Positions 34,346 to 46,272 of a DNA stretch of 64,000 nucleotides are shown here, in pieces; within the stretch, counting starts at the first letter, position 1, and the number at the start of each line of letters is the position of its first letter. Both the position numbers and the translations under genes were made by a program. Where the stretch lies: NCBI GenBank assembly GCA_029216955.1, contig JANAVB010016199.1, forward strand, positions 9,485,960-9,549,959. Direction: 5' to 3'. A model generated the notes under the pieces. The model did no database searches. It was not told the origin of the DNA and was given only the letters and a program-made list of their open reading frames with translations. Source of the stretch: Iris pallida. Its lineage: Eukaryota > Streptophyta > Magnoliopsida > Asparagales > Iridaceae.

Positions 34346-36101
34346 TGTTCATCCTCGGACAAAACTCTATTTTATTTATTTTTTCAAAACAGAAATCAAG
34401 GTTGTAATGCCATAAATGAAGAATAACCAAGCTTCTTCAAAACTCATAACATATCATGAAATATATTTTTAGACAACTTCTAATTTCTCGGTAAGTATTT
34501 TCACTTGAAGATAGAGTAAAGACCTCTCACGGGAATAAACACTCAACTCTCATCTGCTTGAAGGCTATGTGTTTCGCTGAAATTCATTCCAAAAGAAATG
34601 ATCTACCATAAGCTTGTATATCTTCTCATTCTCCACCACTTGGACTACTTGCATAACACAAATCATAAGAACTTTCATGGACGTTGTAATGGGGCTTAGG
34701 ATCAAGGTGGGATATATTTGGGAGTGTAGCTCGAAAGCCATCAAAACTAGTGGAGCAAAAATGATTTAACTCAAGCTCGAATATATAAAATATGTAAAAC
34801 CAATCACCCCATTTAGTTTCTTCAATTTGACTTTAAAGCATTCAATATACCCCTTTATTGGAGGAGGAATTATGAACAAAAGTAATTTCTTCCATCACTT
34901 CTTTTCTTTATTACTTCATCTATTTTTTTTGTTTTTTTTCTTCTTTTTTCCTTCTTTTTTTTTCATTTTTTTTTTCATTTTTTTCATTTTTTTCTTTCTC
35001 TCTTATTTATTTATTTTTTTGTCATGATGGAACTCAAGAATTTGAGAATAAGAACGTGTTCCATTTCGTAGTCATAGCCATACCACAAATTCAGATACCC
35101 CTACACTTATTTCTTTGTACACCCATACATATCATAATGCTCCACTAGCTTTCCGGCTTGGGTAAAGAATTTTTTTAAGGTTGAATGGTTGTAATGTGGG
35201 TACCAAAAATAAAAGCAATAAGTCTCAAAGGGGGTTCAACAAAAGGAAAAATAATTTCATCGTAGGCTATTTGGCTTATATAGCGTATAAAAATATGGCC
35301 TTAATCATGTTCATGTATGCATGTGTCGATGTGACCTCGATGAGAATCAAAGCAAGTTCTAGAGAAACAAATATATGGAAGAATATCTCTCATCAAAGAA
35401 AATAGTGAGATTGATGTGTCAGTCTAAAGGCTCAAAATCTCACCAGCTTTTGTCTACCAAATTTAATCACTACCATCATTAAGTAAAATAACTAGATTAA
35501 TTAATTCTAAGTTGAAAAAAGTACTTGTTCAATTATGTTATGAATTTTTAAGTTAAATCTTGCTCATGACATACACAACCAAAAATTATTGAAAACCATA
35601 AAACCAATTTTTTATGAAAAAAATTTATGTATATTTATTTATTTTAAAAAACCATGCATTTTCAAAAAAATTAAAACAAAACCTAAATCTCCTTCCCTAC
35701 TTAAATATGACATTGTCTACAATGTAATGCTAAATGCAAAAAAAAGAAAAAACAAACAAAAACAAGAAATGCAAGAATAAGAACAAACTCCCCTTGGGTT
35801 ACCTCCCAAGCAGTGCCTTTGTTTAATACATCGTTGGCTCGACTCTATGCATACTTGACACAACTATGCAGGGGTTTTACATATTGAATAGAGTCCTGCA
35901 AAATAGAGGGTAAAAGCATCTTGTTAAAAATTGGCAACGTCATATAAGCAAAGTTACCTGACTATTGCATTTTCAGAAAATCAGTGAATGCTGCTACAGT
36001 TTCTTGCAAATTAGATATCAAAGATAACTCCTCATGCACTTCCTCAACATGCTCACTAATGGCAATATCGAATCCACCTTTGCCATTGAGTTCAAAACTT
36101 C
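34346..36101. other. Non-coding interior of the Athila-like element
   Basis: Contains a T-run (about 34,920-35,020) and AT-rich sequence. The phrase CTTGGGTTACCTCCCAAGCA at about 35,794 is a short inverted repeat. No pol motif was recognised. Confidence 0.5.
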
Positions 36102-36720
36102 TTATGCATATGGTACTACATTGTCAGTTGGAATGTTCGTGTCGACAACATCGTTGATATCTTCTTTTTGTTTTTGTGATGTAGGCACTTTCTTTACTAG
36201 GTTGTCAACCTCTTTGCCATTTCTCAAAACGATTATACTTAAATTTTCTTTTGGATTTATTATCGTTTGAGATGATAATTTTTCCAAATTTTGTGCCTCT
36301 AGTTTATTAATTGTTGTAGCCATTTGGCTCATTTGATTGTTCAGACTTTGGATGCTGGCCCTCGTCTCCTGTTGAAATTAAAAAGTATTAGCAGCAAGAG
36401 ACTTAACAATATCTTCTAAAGACACACCAGGGTTAGAAGATTGGCCTAATTGTTGTTCATGGGGATATGGTTGCTTGCACTGCTGGTAACTTAAGCGATT
36501 TTGAGTTACACTGGGCTCGTCTTCAAGTATTGGGCACATATCAGTTGGATGTCCTACTACTAAACAAATCTCACAAGCCATTGTTGTTTGCATATTACCA
36601 CCTACAACCATTTGATGAATAAGATAAGTTAAACTAGCAATTTGTTGTTCAAGAGAAAAAAATATTTACCTCGTTAGCTTGCCTAGATGGAAGATCTGGC
36701 CAAGTGGCAAATTGTTGAGA
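36102..36720 (-). pseudogene. Athila-type gag C-terminal relic
   Basis: Two minus-strand frames lie end to end. The first (36,611-36,378) has CEICLVVGHPTDMCPILEDE, a zinc-knuckle-like stretch seen in Athila gag, followed by a Gln/Pro-rich part. The second (36,332-36,102) has TINKLEAQNLEKLSSQTIIN and SIIVLRNGKEVDN, the typical C-terminal gag phrase before protease. A frame break lies near 36,375. The N-terminal gag half is not recognisable. Confidence 0.75.
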
Positions 36721-36825
36721 ATTGGTCGCCATATCCTGTTAAGGTTTTTTTTGCTAATAAAAAAATTATTTTATTACAAGAACGAAATAAAGGTCACAAA
36801 AAGCACAAAAAATAACTCAAATTAC

Positions 36826-36843
36826 TCCCTGGCAACGGTGCCA
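36826..36843 (-). promoter_or_regulatory. Athila-like primer binding site
   Basis: On the minus strand TGGCACCGTTGCCAGGGA begins five bases after the 5' LTR. It is one or two bases from the usual TGGCGCCGTTGCCGGGGA of Athila/Tat elements. Confidence 0.85.
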
Positions 36844-36848
36844 AAATT

Positions 36849-38160
36849 TGGTGTGCTGTCGTATGCACCCAAAAAAAACCTTTACTCTAAAAATTATTTG
36901 TAGAAGTGAGGGTAAGGATCGATCCAACGGAGAGCAATTAGTGTACTTTTATGCAATGTGAACAAGGATGGGGGAGGTCTTGAATATGGTATTAGAAAAT
37001 TTAAGAAGACCTAAAAACAATTAAAGTATTAAAATCAATCAAAGGAACAAATATTGGTCTCAGTGAACATTCACCATTGGAATCTTAAAATTGATCATCG
37101 AGGCAAGCATAAATTAAATCATACTTTGAATATTTATCGTTGAAAATATCTTCCTATCTCTCTTAGGCTTAGTTAATTAGATACAAGCGACCTAATTAAC
37201 TTTAATTACTAAATAATCTAAGACAAGCGCTAAAGATTTAATTTAGCAATTTCTTAAAGAGCAAAGATATCGATAAAACAAAATAACACAAGCACAAGCG
37301 GTTGCATTTAATTTTTTCAAATATTTCTCCTAAGATCTAATAGAACAAAGTAGTTCATTAAATCTTATTTGTTTCACAAATTAGAAACATCAAACAATTA
37401 CGGATTTGATATCTAATTTGGCGGTAGATCGAAATGAATAATAAACTAGTAGGCCTCCTAGTAATTAAACAAAACAATCATGAAAGTTGGCATAGAAAAA
37501 CATTCAATATTCAAAGTATAAATCAAACATATAAAAATAATTTAGATCTCACAAGTTTATTAATTCCAAGGCTTCAGTACACTTCGACCAACAAGACTTT
37601 TAGCCGTACATGTTCATCAAAACTTCAAAAGAAAAGTTGGAGAAGAAGAAGAAGAGTTGTGTTGTCTAGTGTTTTTCTCATGAATTTCTACTTCTTTTAT
37701 ACACCCTAAATTAGTTGTTTCAAGCCCACAATATCTCCCCACATATCCTATAAAAGTTACAACTTCTCAAACCAAAAAAACTAAGTTATAGAACAAGTAG
37801 AAAAATAGTTATTTTGATTCCTATTTTTGTTCACAACATCTTTGACCCAACTTCAAGCCTGATTTCGTCCATGATGCAGCCTGAATATAGAAAAACTTAA
37901 AATAGAACAGTTGTAGCCCTTTGTTTTAGCTTTCCAAATATGTTTAAAGCACCTCAATTGCTTTTCGGAGAAGAAAGTTATGCCCATTTTGGTAAAAGGT
38001 GTCAAAATTGTCCAAAATTGTAATTTAGCTCAATTTTGCACTTAGTGTCTCCAATTGCATCCTAAAGCAAAATATAAATATAATGAGTACTTTTAGTCAT
38101 GAAATGAGGATAAAATGGTAGACATTAAGGGATAAAAGTATAACATTTTATGTTCTCATC
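36849..38160 (-). repeat. Athila-like 5' LTR
   Basis: 1,312 bp on the minus strand, from GATGAGAACATAAA to CGACAGCACACCA. Its upstream boundary lies against gypsy gag sequence at 38,161, which suggests the element inserted into that older element. Confidence 0.8.
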
Positions 38161-38163
38161 TGG

Positions 38164-38705
38164 TCGTCTACCATATCCACCTCATCGGGGCACTTGGGAT
38201 CAGAAAACTTGATCTTATCACCTTGTTTCAGTATCTCAAAGAGCTGCATGGTGTCATTGTCATTGAAGCAGTATACCTCCTTCTACCTTGGTGCGGGCGG
38301 TGGCTTCTGGGCAGGGTCGAGTGCACCTTTCGAAGCATTCACTGTCAGTGCCTGCTTTCCTTTTGGCTCACGCCTATTGTTGTTGTTATTGGCGGTGCAT
38401 TTCCCCTTGTCTTGAAAGGAAGGAAAGCTAACACCTAGAAGGCGGGCATCGCGAGCCTTCATCTCAGCAGCTTTGGCGCCAATAATGAACGTAGTCCAGT
38501 CTGTATGTTAGGTGGAGTCGACCCAGATTTTGATAGTCGACTTCATATTCTTCCGGCAGGAGTCCGTTAGTACGGACACAGGGATACCAGAAGGTAACCT
38601 CATATATGCTTGTCGAAAACGTTCGATGAAGGCTCAAACTGTCTCTTTGTCCTTCTGGGTTATCTCCATGAGGGAAGACATGGAACTGCCTCATTGTCCT
38701 TCTGT
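38164..38705 (-). pseudogene. Gypsy-type gag relic
   Basis: Minus-strand reading in shifted frames gives retroviral gag phrases: ERFRQAYMRLPSGIP, SCRKNMKSTIKIWV, GAKAAEMKARDARLLG and a Lys/Asn-rich segment. The frame changes at least twice. The order runs right to left. It was cut on the left by the Athila-like LTR. No pol is present. A Tat-like affiliation is possible but not shown. Confidence 0.65.
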
Positions 38706-39592
38706 GTTCTTAACATGAAGACGAGTGGAATAAGAATGAATAAATTCTCCACACTTCAAACACATCTATTTATAGGCCGAAGTAAATCCAAACCCATATG
38801 CCATATGGCAGTCACAATGAATCTGCCATCTTGATTTCAACCAAGTCAAAATTAGTTATTGCTAGCCTCGAAATGCTCAACGTGCTTGACCGAAGTTGAT
38901 GCACCCAACAACTGATGTGCCCCTCAGATTGATGCGCCTCACAACTAATATGCTTCAGGGTGCATGCGCCCCATAGATGATGCACCTAGATTGGCTCTTC
39001 GTCCATGAAGCATTTAATACTGAATGACAGAAGTCAACAGCATGCAACTCAAAAATAGTAATAATGATAGTTTTATAGACAATGAAGAGTCACCTACGTC
39101 AGCACACGTAGGCTTAATCATTACTCGTTTGTCGGTTACAGCAGTGCTTTGCTACTTGGTTGACCCGAACAAATTTTGCTTGCGCCTTTAAAGCCATGCA
39201 TCCAAACATTGCATATACCCCTAAAACCATGAGCCTAAAACTTGCTATGCACTCCAGAATTCATATGCTAAGTCTTCTCATGCACCGGATCTCCTAGGCG
39301 CATCAAATTTATCATCTTTCAACAAATCAAGATCTTTGAGCGATGAACACGCACCACATGTCATTGACTCATTCGTGCACATAAACAGGTGCCAATAACC
39401 CAAGATCTCAGCAACAAATGAATCTCAAAAACTACCATGTGTTAGCTCATCTGCAGCCCAACAGTACAATTACACCAAATTCAGTTCAAGCTTCCTGGGC
39501 GCAGTGCCCCTGCACCCAACAGGTCATGCGCGTAGCAATCCTATGTGCCTAATTTTCATGCACGTGTCGCACATGCGCGCATGAATGGATCA
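38706..39592 (-). other. Upstream part of the gypsy relic (possible LTR)
   Basis: On the minus strand a TATA-like CCTATAAATAGATG lies at about 38,765-38,780, 70 bp before the gag relic. The remaining sequence repeats GCGCC/GATGCAC/ATGCGC words. It probably represents LTR and leader of the gag relic, but no LTR end was fixed. Confidence 0.35.
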
Positions 39593-39619
39593 CACTACCA
39601 AAATATGGCAAAAATTGTG

Positions 39620-39895
39620 ACGAATTTAGCGACTCCATGAGATGAAGTCGTTAATTTTTGGGAATTTAGCGACGTGGAAATGTGACGTCGCTATTCGTCA
39701 CTGGGGGCGACTACTAGCGACAAATAGTGACCTTAATTTATTAAATGGGAATCTGCGTCGCAATTTCGTCGCTACACGTCGCTAATTATTTTAATATAGC
39801 GACACGTAGCGACGACTATTATAGTACGTCACTGTATATTAATAATCAGCAACGTTTAGCGACGTCGCATGCGGACGTCGCTAAATGTTTCATAT
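39620..39895 (+). repeat. CACTA subterminal repeats
   Basis: TAGCGACG, CGTCGCTA and close variants occur more than ten times on both strands. Short subterminal motifs of this type bind the CACTA transposition protein in characterised elements; here the role is inferred. Confidence 0.8.
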
Positions 39896-41649
39896 AGGGT
39901 GCAGGAGGGTTTCTTTTCTATTATTCCTCGGCCGAAATTTTTTTCCCCCCAAATTTCCCGCTCTCCCTCCTCCGGCGCTCGCACCCTCCTCCGGCGCTCG
40001 TACCCTCCTCCGGCCTCCTCCTCCTCGCACCCTCCTTCGGCCTTCTCCTCAGGTAGCCCCCCTCTCCCTCTCTCCCTCCCTAGGGCACTGTTTTATGTTC
40101 CCCCTCTCTCTTCTCCTCCTCGCACCCTCCTCAGGTAGCCCCCCTTCTCCTCCGGTAGCTCTTTATCAGGTTTCCCCCAATTTATTGCCTCTTTTTTTTC
40201 TCCTACTTGTTGTATCGGTTTGTTGAGTATTGGCTTTCTATATATTTGGATTGTTGTTCATTCGTGGATTCTCTATATTATTATTGGATTAAATGATCCT
40301 ATGTATTTGATTCCCCTCTTGGCTCTGTTGAAATTTAGAGATGGAACTATATTATTGATTTTATTATTCTTTTAGACTTGTTTTGAATCATTGGTAGTGT
40401 TGGTGATTTCAGAAGATATTGTTTGTTAATTGTGATTTGCTGGCTGGCATAGAAAAAAATATAGTACATATATTGAAAGTTATATGGAGTTGGTTGTCAA
40501 TCAACATGTTATTACCAACAAGATTACTTCAAATGTTTTAAGGGACTTTATTCAACTATTTTTACTTCCATACTCTAGTACTTATGAGAATGAGATCCCA
40601 ATTTCTGGTTCAAGTATTATGGATCGATTTAAACTATCAGAAAAAAAAACAAGGAGATGGATAGACATCCCCTGGAAGTTATATTGTTAAGTCCGCGTGT
40701 ATCACCAAAAGTCGGTGGTCTGGTGGTAACATTAAGTAAAGAAGGGAAGGAGTGGGTGTAGAAAGAATATGAACTTTACTATAATGACAATATGCATATC
40801 TAGAATATAGTAGTACTACAGAAAACTAGCATGAATGACAATATTAAGAAAATGATCAATATATGTACAATGTGTTTTATAATACAACTTTCAAACACAT
40901 GGACGAGCTAGAATATGGTAGTTACTCTGAGCCCAAAATATTTTTTGTAGATAATAAACAGCAGCCATAGTGCATTTATATATGTATCAGTCATAGAAAT
41001 CCTATACTAACATATTGTTCAGTCGACAAACCAATAGAATTATTCAGTCCAGTGAGTTTGAGTGTGTCATAAGCTGTGTGAGGACAGTAGGCCATCTCCA
41101 TTGGGGTCTGATTTTGAATTACATGTTTCTAATGTGAGGGGTGTATCTGGGTTTGGAAGTAACTGTCCCATTAATCTGATTTTGAATTACATGTACCAGC
41201 CAGACACTGTCCCTGCAGCCATTCGACTGGCGAGGCAGAAATCTATGTACGACATTTACTATAAGGAATTTGCATTAATCTACGGTACGACATCGTGATC
41301 AGGACATAGTCCCTACAGCCATTCGACTGGTGAGGCAGAAACTATGTAGCCGTAGATAAAGTTGACTGTCCTTTGACCCCTATCCGTCGGTAATGATGAT
41401 ACGACAACCTATCACTACATCTTTTAGTAGTAGATAATGTCTTAGTATTATATTTTGTGGGTTCATCTTATTGATTCTGTTACATCCTTCAGATACTAGA
41501 TTCGATAAGAACATATACTACACCATATGTCCAGAACATAGATGATTCAAACTAATGTATGCTAGAATGAATTTTGGGTTGTGTTCTGAGCCATTCGTCT
41601 CCATACTTGGCAATTAAGCATGTGAAATATATCGTTGAAGAACATAAAA

Positions 41650-42000
41650 CTTGTGGTCGTTACTGCAGAAAGTGCAGACCGACATGAATTAACGTACGAA
41701 AAGGAGGGAATCAAAGTTGTAACAAGTAAAGTTGTGTTTTGGATGTTCTACTCTTATAAGCTCTTTGTTCATAAAGCAAGATATAATGAATACAGAACAA
41801 GTATCGAGTTTATAACTCTTGTAAGCTCTATACTTGAGTTACAAACTCGATACTTGTTCTGTATTCTTTAATTATAGCTTACTTTATGAACAAAGAGTTT
41901 ACAAGAGTTCTTTTTCCAAAGCACAACTTTACTTGTTCTAGCTTTGAGCCCCTCATTTTCGTGTGCCAGTTCATGTCGGTCTTCACTTTCTGTAGTAATT
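41650..42000. repeat. 160-bp imperfect inverted repeat
   Basis: The arm 41,650-41,812 and the arm 41,843-42,000 are inverted copies of each other with roughly 80% similarity by eye. They are best at the centre, where GAATACAGAACAAGTATCGA matches perfectly. The 30-bp loop is short, so the transcript would fold into one long hairpin. It lies within the CACTA element, just before its coding start. Confidence 0.85.
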
Positions 42001-42008
42001 ATCTTAAA

Positions 42009-43125
42009 ATGGATATGAATTACAATCTGCAAAACTGTTTGTGGATGTACAATCGTCATCCTGATGAATTACTATCTGTATCAATCTTTGCAAAATTATT
42101 TTAAAATGGATATGAATCACTATCTGCGGAACCATTTGTGGATGTATAATCGTCATCCTAATGACATGTGCGGTGTGCAGGATGAATTTATACAGGGTGT
42201 GCAACAGTTCCTGCAGTTTGCCAAGGCGTTCCCTCAGTACATGGACCGTATAAAAATTAAGTGTCCATGTGTAAGATATTGCAACTTGAAATATCATTCG
42301 GAAGTGGATGTGACATATCATTTGTATTCGAGGGATTTCATGCCAAATTATTATCAGTGGACCGCACACGGAGAACTTGTGCCTTTAGCATCCGAGCCGG
42401 AGCTTTATATGGAGCCTTATGTAGATATCCACGAGCATGCTGATTACGACCAAGGGTGGACGAACATGGTTTTCGATGCTGCGGGGCCTAGTTTTGATCC
42501 GAACAATCAATATGCAGCTGAGGAGGCACCGAATGCCGATGCTGTAAAGTTCATGGAGTTACTGGAGAATGCAAGGACTCCTTTATATCCTGGTTGTGAT
42601 GACCATTCACCGTTGGAGGTGATTACAAGATTGTTGAGCATAAAATCAGATTTCAACATGTCTCAAGAATGCTACAACAGAAACCTGGAGTTAATTAAAG
42701 ATATATTGCCGGAGGGTGGCAAGTTACCTAAAGACTTCTACCGATCCAAGAGAATGGTGAGATCGCTTTGGATGGGGTATGAAAAAATTGATGCATGTCG
42801 CAACGGATGCATGTTGTACTATAAGGACGACAGGGATGAAGATGCCTGCAGATTTTGTGGTGACGATCGCTTCAAGGCAACTAGTACTTACAACAAGGAC
42901 TTCTGGTGCACGCAAGCCAACAGATTCGATGCACTATTTGCCTTTGACATCGCAGTTGCAGAGGTTGTTTATGGCAAAGGAGACAACTGATAATATGAGT
43001 TGGCACAAGCGGGAACAAATAGATGGAGTACTGGATCATCCATCCGATGGAGAAGCATGAAAGCACTTTGATCGAGTGTATCCCGATTTTGCTTCGGAGT
43101 CGCGTAATGTCAGATTGGGGCTTTC
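42009..43125 (+). pseudogene. Second CACTA transposase, N-terminal part
   Basis: The usable frame starts around ATG 42,106. Phrases of the transposase-associated domain are clear: WMYNRH, CPCVRYCNLKYHS and YQWTAHGE. TNP2 phrases follow: LYPGCDDHSPLE, YEKIDACRNGCMLYYKDD and CRFCGDDRFKA. A frameshift near 42,935 leads to SQLQRLFMAKETTDNMSWHK, and TGG has become TGA near 43,058. The copy stops at 43,125 because of the Sirevirus-like insertion. A 97-bp tandem duplication at 42,006-42,200 repeats the first codons; since 97 is not a multiple of three, only the second copy is in frame. Confidence 0.85.
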
Positions 43126-44484
43126 TGTTAGCCAAATGATTATATCATGTTTTTGAATATGGTTAATCAATTAAGTTTAAGATCATGACGTCACTAATAT
43201 TCATGTAATCACTATCATGTTGCTACTTAAACTTAGCATTGTCCTAAATCATGTTGCTACTTATACTTAGCATTGTCCTAAATATTCTCTATATTATATT
43301 GCTATGCTTGTATCATATTGTTTTGTTTGTCTAACATGTTCTTATAGACATACAGTTAGCATGATCAAGATGTGTCAAACCAGGACATATGTAATGGAGA
43401 ATTATTGATGGGCCAAAGACGATATTATACAAGAAGATTTTTCTGAACCGCCTAACGACCTATCCGGGGCCTCGCATCTGTTTATCTTTGGACGACTGCC
43501 GTCAAGTGAAAAAGACGTCTTCAAGTCTGCTCAAATATTTGAAGAAAGGCGTCATCAAAGGGCTCTTGGTTTTTCTATTTGATCAATACAAATTTTCATA
43601 TTTATTGAGTCTAGGAATACGATGTACACTGCATCGTACTGGCAAATAGGCTACCCAAGAAACGTTTTCAAAATACCCTTTCATTTTGAAAATAAGCCCA
43701 CTAACAAAAGCCCAAACTACTTCCTAACTGTTTGACTTTTCAAAAAGCCGAAAACCAATTTGCAAAAACCCTAACAGAACTCCAATATAATTCGGCCCGA
43801 ATTCGGCCAGAGTTTGGTTAGTGAACGTTGCTTTTTGAACTTGGTCTTCCCACAGTTACGGATCCCAACGAGATTTTCTCATAGAGTTCTGCCCCAGTTT
43901 TTGTCCGAATTCTGTCAGAATTTTGCCTTTGAAAAAACTATAAATAGAGAAGTATTTCGATCATTTCAATTCACCCACACAACTAATTCACTTTTATATC
44001 TCTTATCTATAAGCATACTACTTCTTCCAAAGTGTTCTGAGCTATTCATTTTCAAATCATAAGCCAGTTATAATCCTCTAGTCGATTTTCTAGTACGGTA
44101 CGGTCTAGAAGTTTCAGAGTGATTGTAATCAGAGGCTTGATTGAAGATAGACACTTCACAATTGAAGTTGGTCGAGTACTTCGGATCAAAGCTCGCTTTG
44201 TAGAAGTTACAAGAACTTCGGATGAAAACTTGTGGTGATTTTCCATAGTGGATTCAACTGGAAGCTAAGGTTCTTCCGACTGGACTAGTCCTCACAAGAG
44301 GGAAACCAGTATACATCCTTGTGTTTGTGTTTGCTCTCTACTCTCTAATTTTTATTTACATATTTGTGATATATTATCTGTGATCTTGTTGCTAACACTT
44401 TTAATTAGTTATTTCCGCTGCCTACTCTATTCACCCCCTCTAGAGTATTGCACTTTACAACTCATTCCTACAATCGGTCCTACA
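43126..44484 (+). repeat. Sirevirus-like 5' LTR (older element)
   Basis: A 1,359-bp LTR that starts TGTTAGCCAAATGATT and ends TCGGTCCTACA. A TATA box, TATAAATA, lies at 43,939-43,946. The start resembles TGTTGGCCCAATGATT of the inner element, so the two are related families. Confidence 0.8.
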
Positions 44485-44486
44485 AT

Positions 44487-44560
44487 TGGTATCAGAGCCA
44501 GTGCTCCATCTAGAGGTATTATATTCTGATCCCAATTGTTCCAATAATTGGTATCAGAGC
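44487..44560 (+). promoter_or_regulatory. Primer binding site, duplicated
   Basis: TGGTATCAGAGCCA follows the LTR at 44,487. A second TGGTATCAGAGC lies 62 bp downstream at 44,549, inside a tandem duplication of the leader. The first, next to the LTR, is in the normal position. Confidence 0.8.
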
Positions 44561-45407
44561 ATGTGCTCCTTCTAGAGATATTATTGTAGGTGCTCCTTGT
44601 TGGCCCAATGATTGTACCATATTTTTGAATATGGTTAATCTGTTAAGTTTAGCATTTCATTATCACTAATCTTCATACTATCGCTATAGTATTTCTACTT
44701 ATACTTATACCTTTGATGATATGTGCCTATTGGTTTACATATTAGTGATATGAGCTTATCTATCTTAAAGTTAATCGGGTTGCCAAAATCAAAACTATAT
44801 TTTTGATTGTGGTCATTCAATTAAGTTTAATCATTATTATATCACTAACATTTATGCTATCACCTTAGCACTTATACTTAAACTCAACATTGTCCTAATG
44901 TGCATTAAACTTATCATGCTTGCTACTATATATATTGCTTTGTTCGTCTAACATGTACATGCACAAAAGCAATAAGTAAGATCAATGTGGACATATGCAA
45001 TGAAAAAATTATGGTGGGCCAAAGACGACGGATCCCACAAGATTTTTCTGAACCACCCAACGACATCTCCGGAGCCACGCACTCAGGGGTTCCGCTGCAC
45101 GGTCAGCGGACAGGGGTCGAGGGGGCAGTGCCCCTCGTCAGGGATTCGGGGACAAAGCCCCCGAAAGGTATTTAGTTTCCACAAACTGGATATCTTTGGA
45201 TAGCTTTCGCCAAGGAAAAAAGCCAGCACCTATCAAAGAAAGAAGCCAAGCCATGCCATCTTCATTTTAAGACTCTGAAAAATCCTGCACCTGCTACAGT
45301 ATTTCTGGAATTTGTAATGAGTCTTAGAAATAATTGTAAACACAAGAAATGGATGGCAAAATCAAAAGCTAGGGTAGAAATTAGCCAAGGGTCATTTTCG
45401 GATGAAA

Positions 45408-45660
45408 ATCGGCATACCGACGGTATATCGGTCTATACCGACGGCATACCGATTTTGTTCACAGAAAGTTTCTGTCTACAAAATCGGCATACCGACGGCA
45501 TGCCGGTCCATACCGACGGTATGCCGATTCAATAACGTTTGAAATTCCAGCGGTCGGATTTCGAGCGTTTAATGATCCCAACGGCTATATTTCTAGCCTT
45601 TGTATTCTAGACCGGTATACCGACGGCTTGCCGGTCCATACCGACGGTATACCGGTTCGC
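45408..45660 (+). repeat. Palindrome cluster upstream of the TATA box
   Basis: At least six copies of ATACCGACGG(C/T)AT-type units, many extended into near-perfect palindromes such as CGGCATACCGACGGTATGCC. Another copy of the cluster is in the 3' LTR (52,028-52,275). Clustered palindromes upstream of the TATA box are a reported Sirevirus promoter feature. Confidence 0.85.
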
Positions 45661-45700
45661 TGACTGAAAAGTTGTTTTTGTCTCTTTTCAATGCTTTGGT

Positions 45701-45707
45701 TATAAAT
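45701..45707 (+). promoter_or_regulatory. TATA box of the inner 5' LTR
   Basis: TATAAAT directly downstream of the palindrome cluster; the same motif is at 52,319-52,326 in the 3' LTR. Confidence 0.8.
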
Positions 45708-46206
45708 AACCTTGAACCCCTTCATTCAAGGATGATACTTTGAGCCTAAAAATTTCTAAACCACCAAAGCCTATCTACAAACAACTCTACAAAGCTTTCA
45801 TTTGCCATCCACAAATTGTGTTAGAGTTATTGAGTTAAAAAGTAAGATCTTCATCTTATTGTATAAGGAGATCAAAACCTATTGTGAAAGGTTGAAGTTA
45901 GAGAGTCTTTGTATCCAAACTCTCGGTTGAAGTCGGAGAGGCCTTCGAACTAAAGCTCTCGTGTAAGAAGTTGGCGAGTTCTTCGGATCCAAACTCGTGT
46001 GTAACTATTTACTAAAATAGTGGATTAAATTCGGAGAGAGTTCCGGGACTGGATTGCCTCTTGGGAGGATACCAGGATACATCGGGTGTCGATATTGTTA
46101 TTGCTTCTTCTCTTGCACTTATATTTTTAAATTGTCCATTAGCTTGTGCTAAGTGCTTGATTAGTTAGCTTGACCCTATTCACCCCTCCTCTAGGGTTCC
46201 TACAAT

Positions 46207-46218
46207 TGGTATCAGAGC
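46207..46218 (+). promoter_or_regulatory. Primer binding site of the inner element
   Basis: TGGTATCAGAGC two bases after the LTR end, complementary to initiator methionine tRNA. Confidence 0.95.
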
Positions 46219-46272
46219 AAGGACTCTATTGTTAGGCTTAACATCCTTAGAGTAGATCCTTGTTATTTTTCT

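Larger units (their letters stand above)
34047..38160 (-). mobile_element. Athila-like gypsy element, pol deleted
   Basis: Read from right to left. The 5' LTR (36,849-38,160) is followed by the primer binding site TGGCACCGTTGCCAGGGA, typical of Athila/Tat elements. Gag relics follow at 36,102-36,611, then non-coding sequence, then the polypurine tract AGTGTGGGGATATT and a 3' LTR of which only 278 bp remain (34,047-34,324). The two LTR pieces align over about 275 bp with scattered differences. The internal region is only 2.5 kb, so protease, reverse transcriptase, RNase H and integrase are missing. Confidence 0.85.
39593..43125 (+). mobile_element. Second CACTA transposon, 5' part
   Basis: The element begins with the terminal motif CACTACCAAAA at 39,593, preceded by TCA, a possible 3-bp duplication. 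Dense subterminal repeats follow, then a non-coding leader, a large inverted repeat, and the start of a TNP2-type transposase. It is cut at 43,125 by a Sirevirus-like LTR. The rest of the element should lie to the right of the nested retrotransposons, outside the window. Confidence 0.8.
44598..46204 (+). repeat. Inner Sirevirus-like 5' LTR
   Basis: Starts TGTTGGCCCAATGATTG and ends TAGGGTTCCTACA. It contains the palindrome cluster at 45,408-45,660 and a TATA box at 45,701. Confidence 0.9.
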
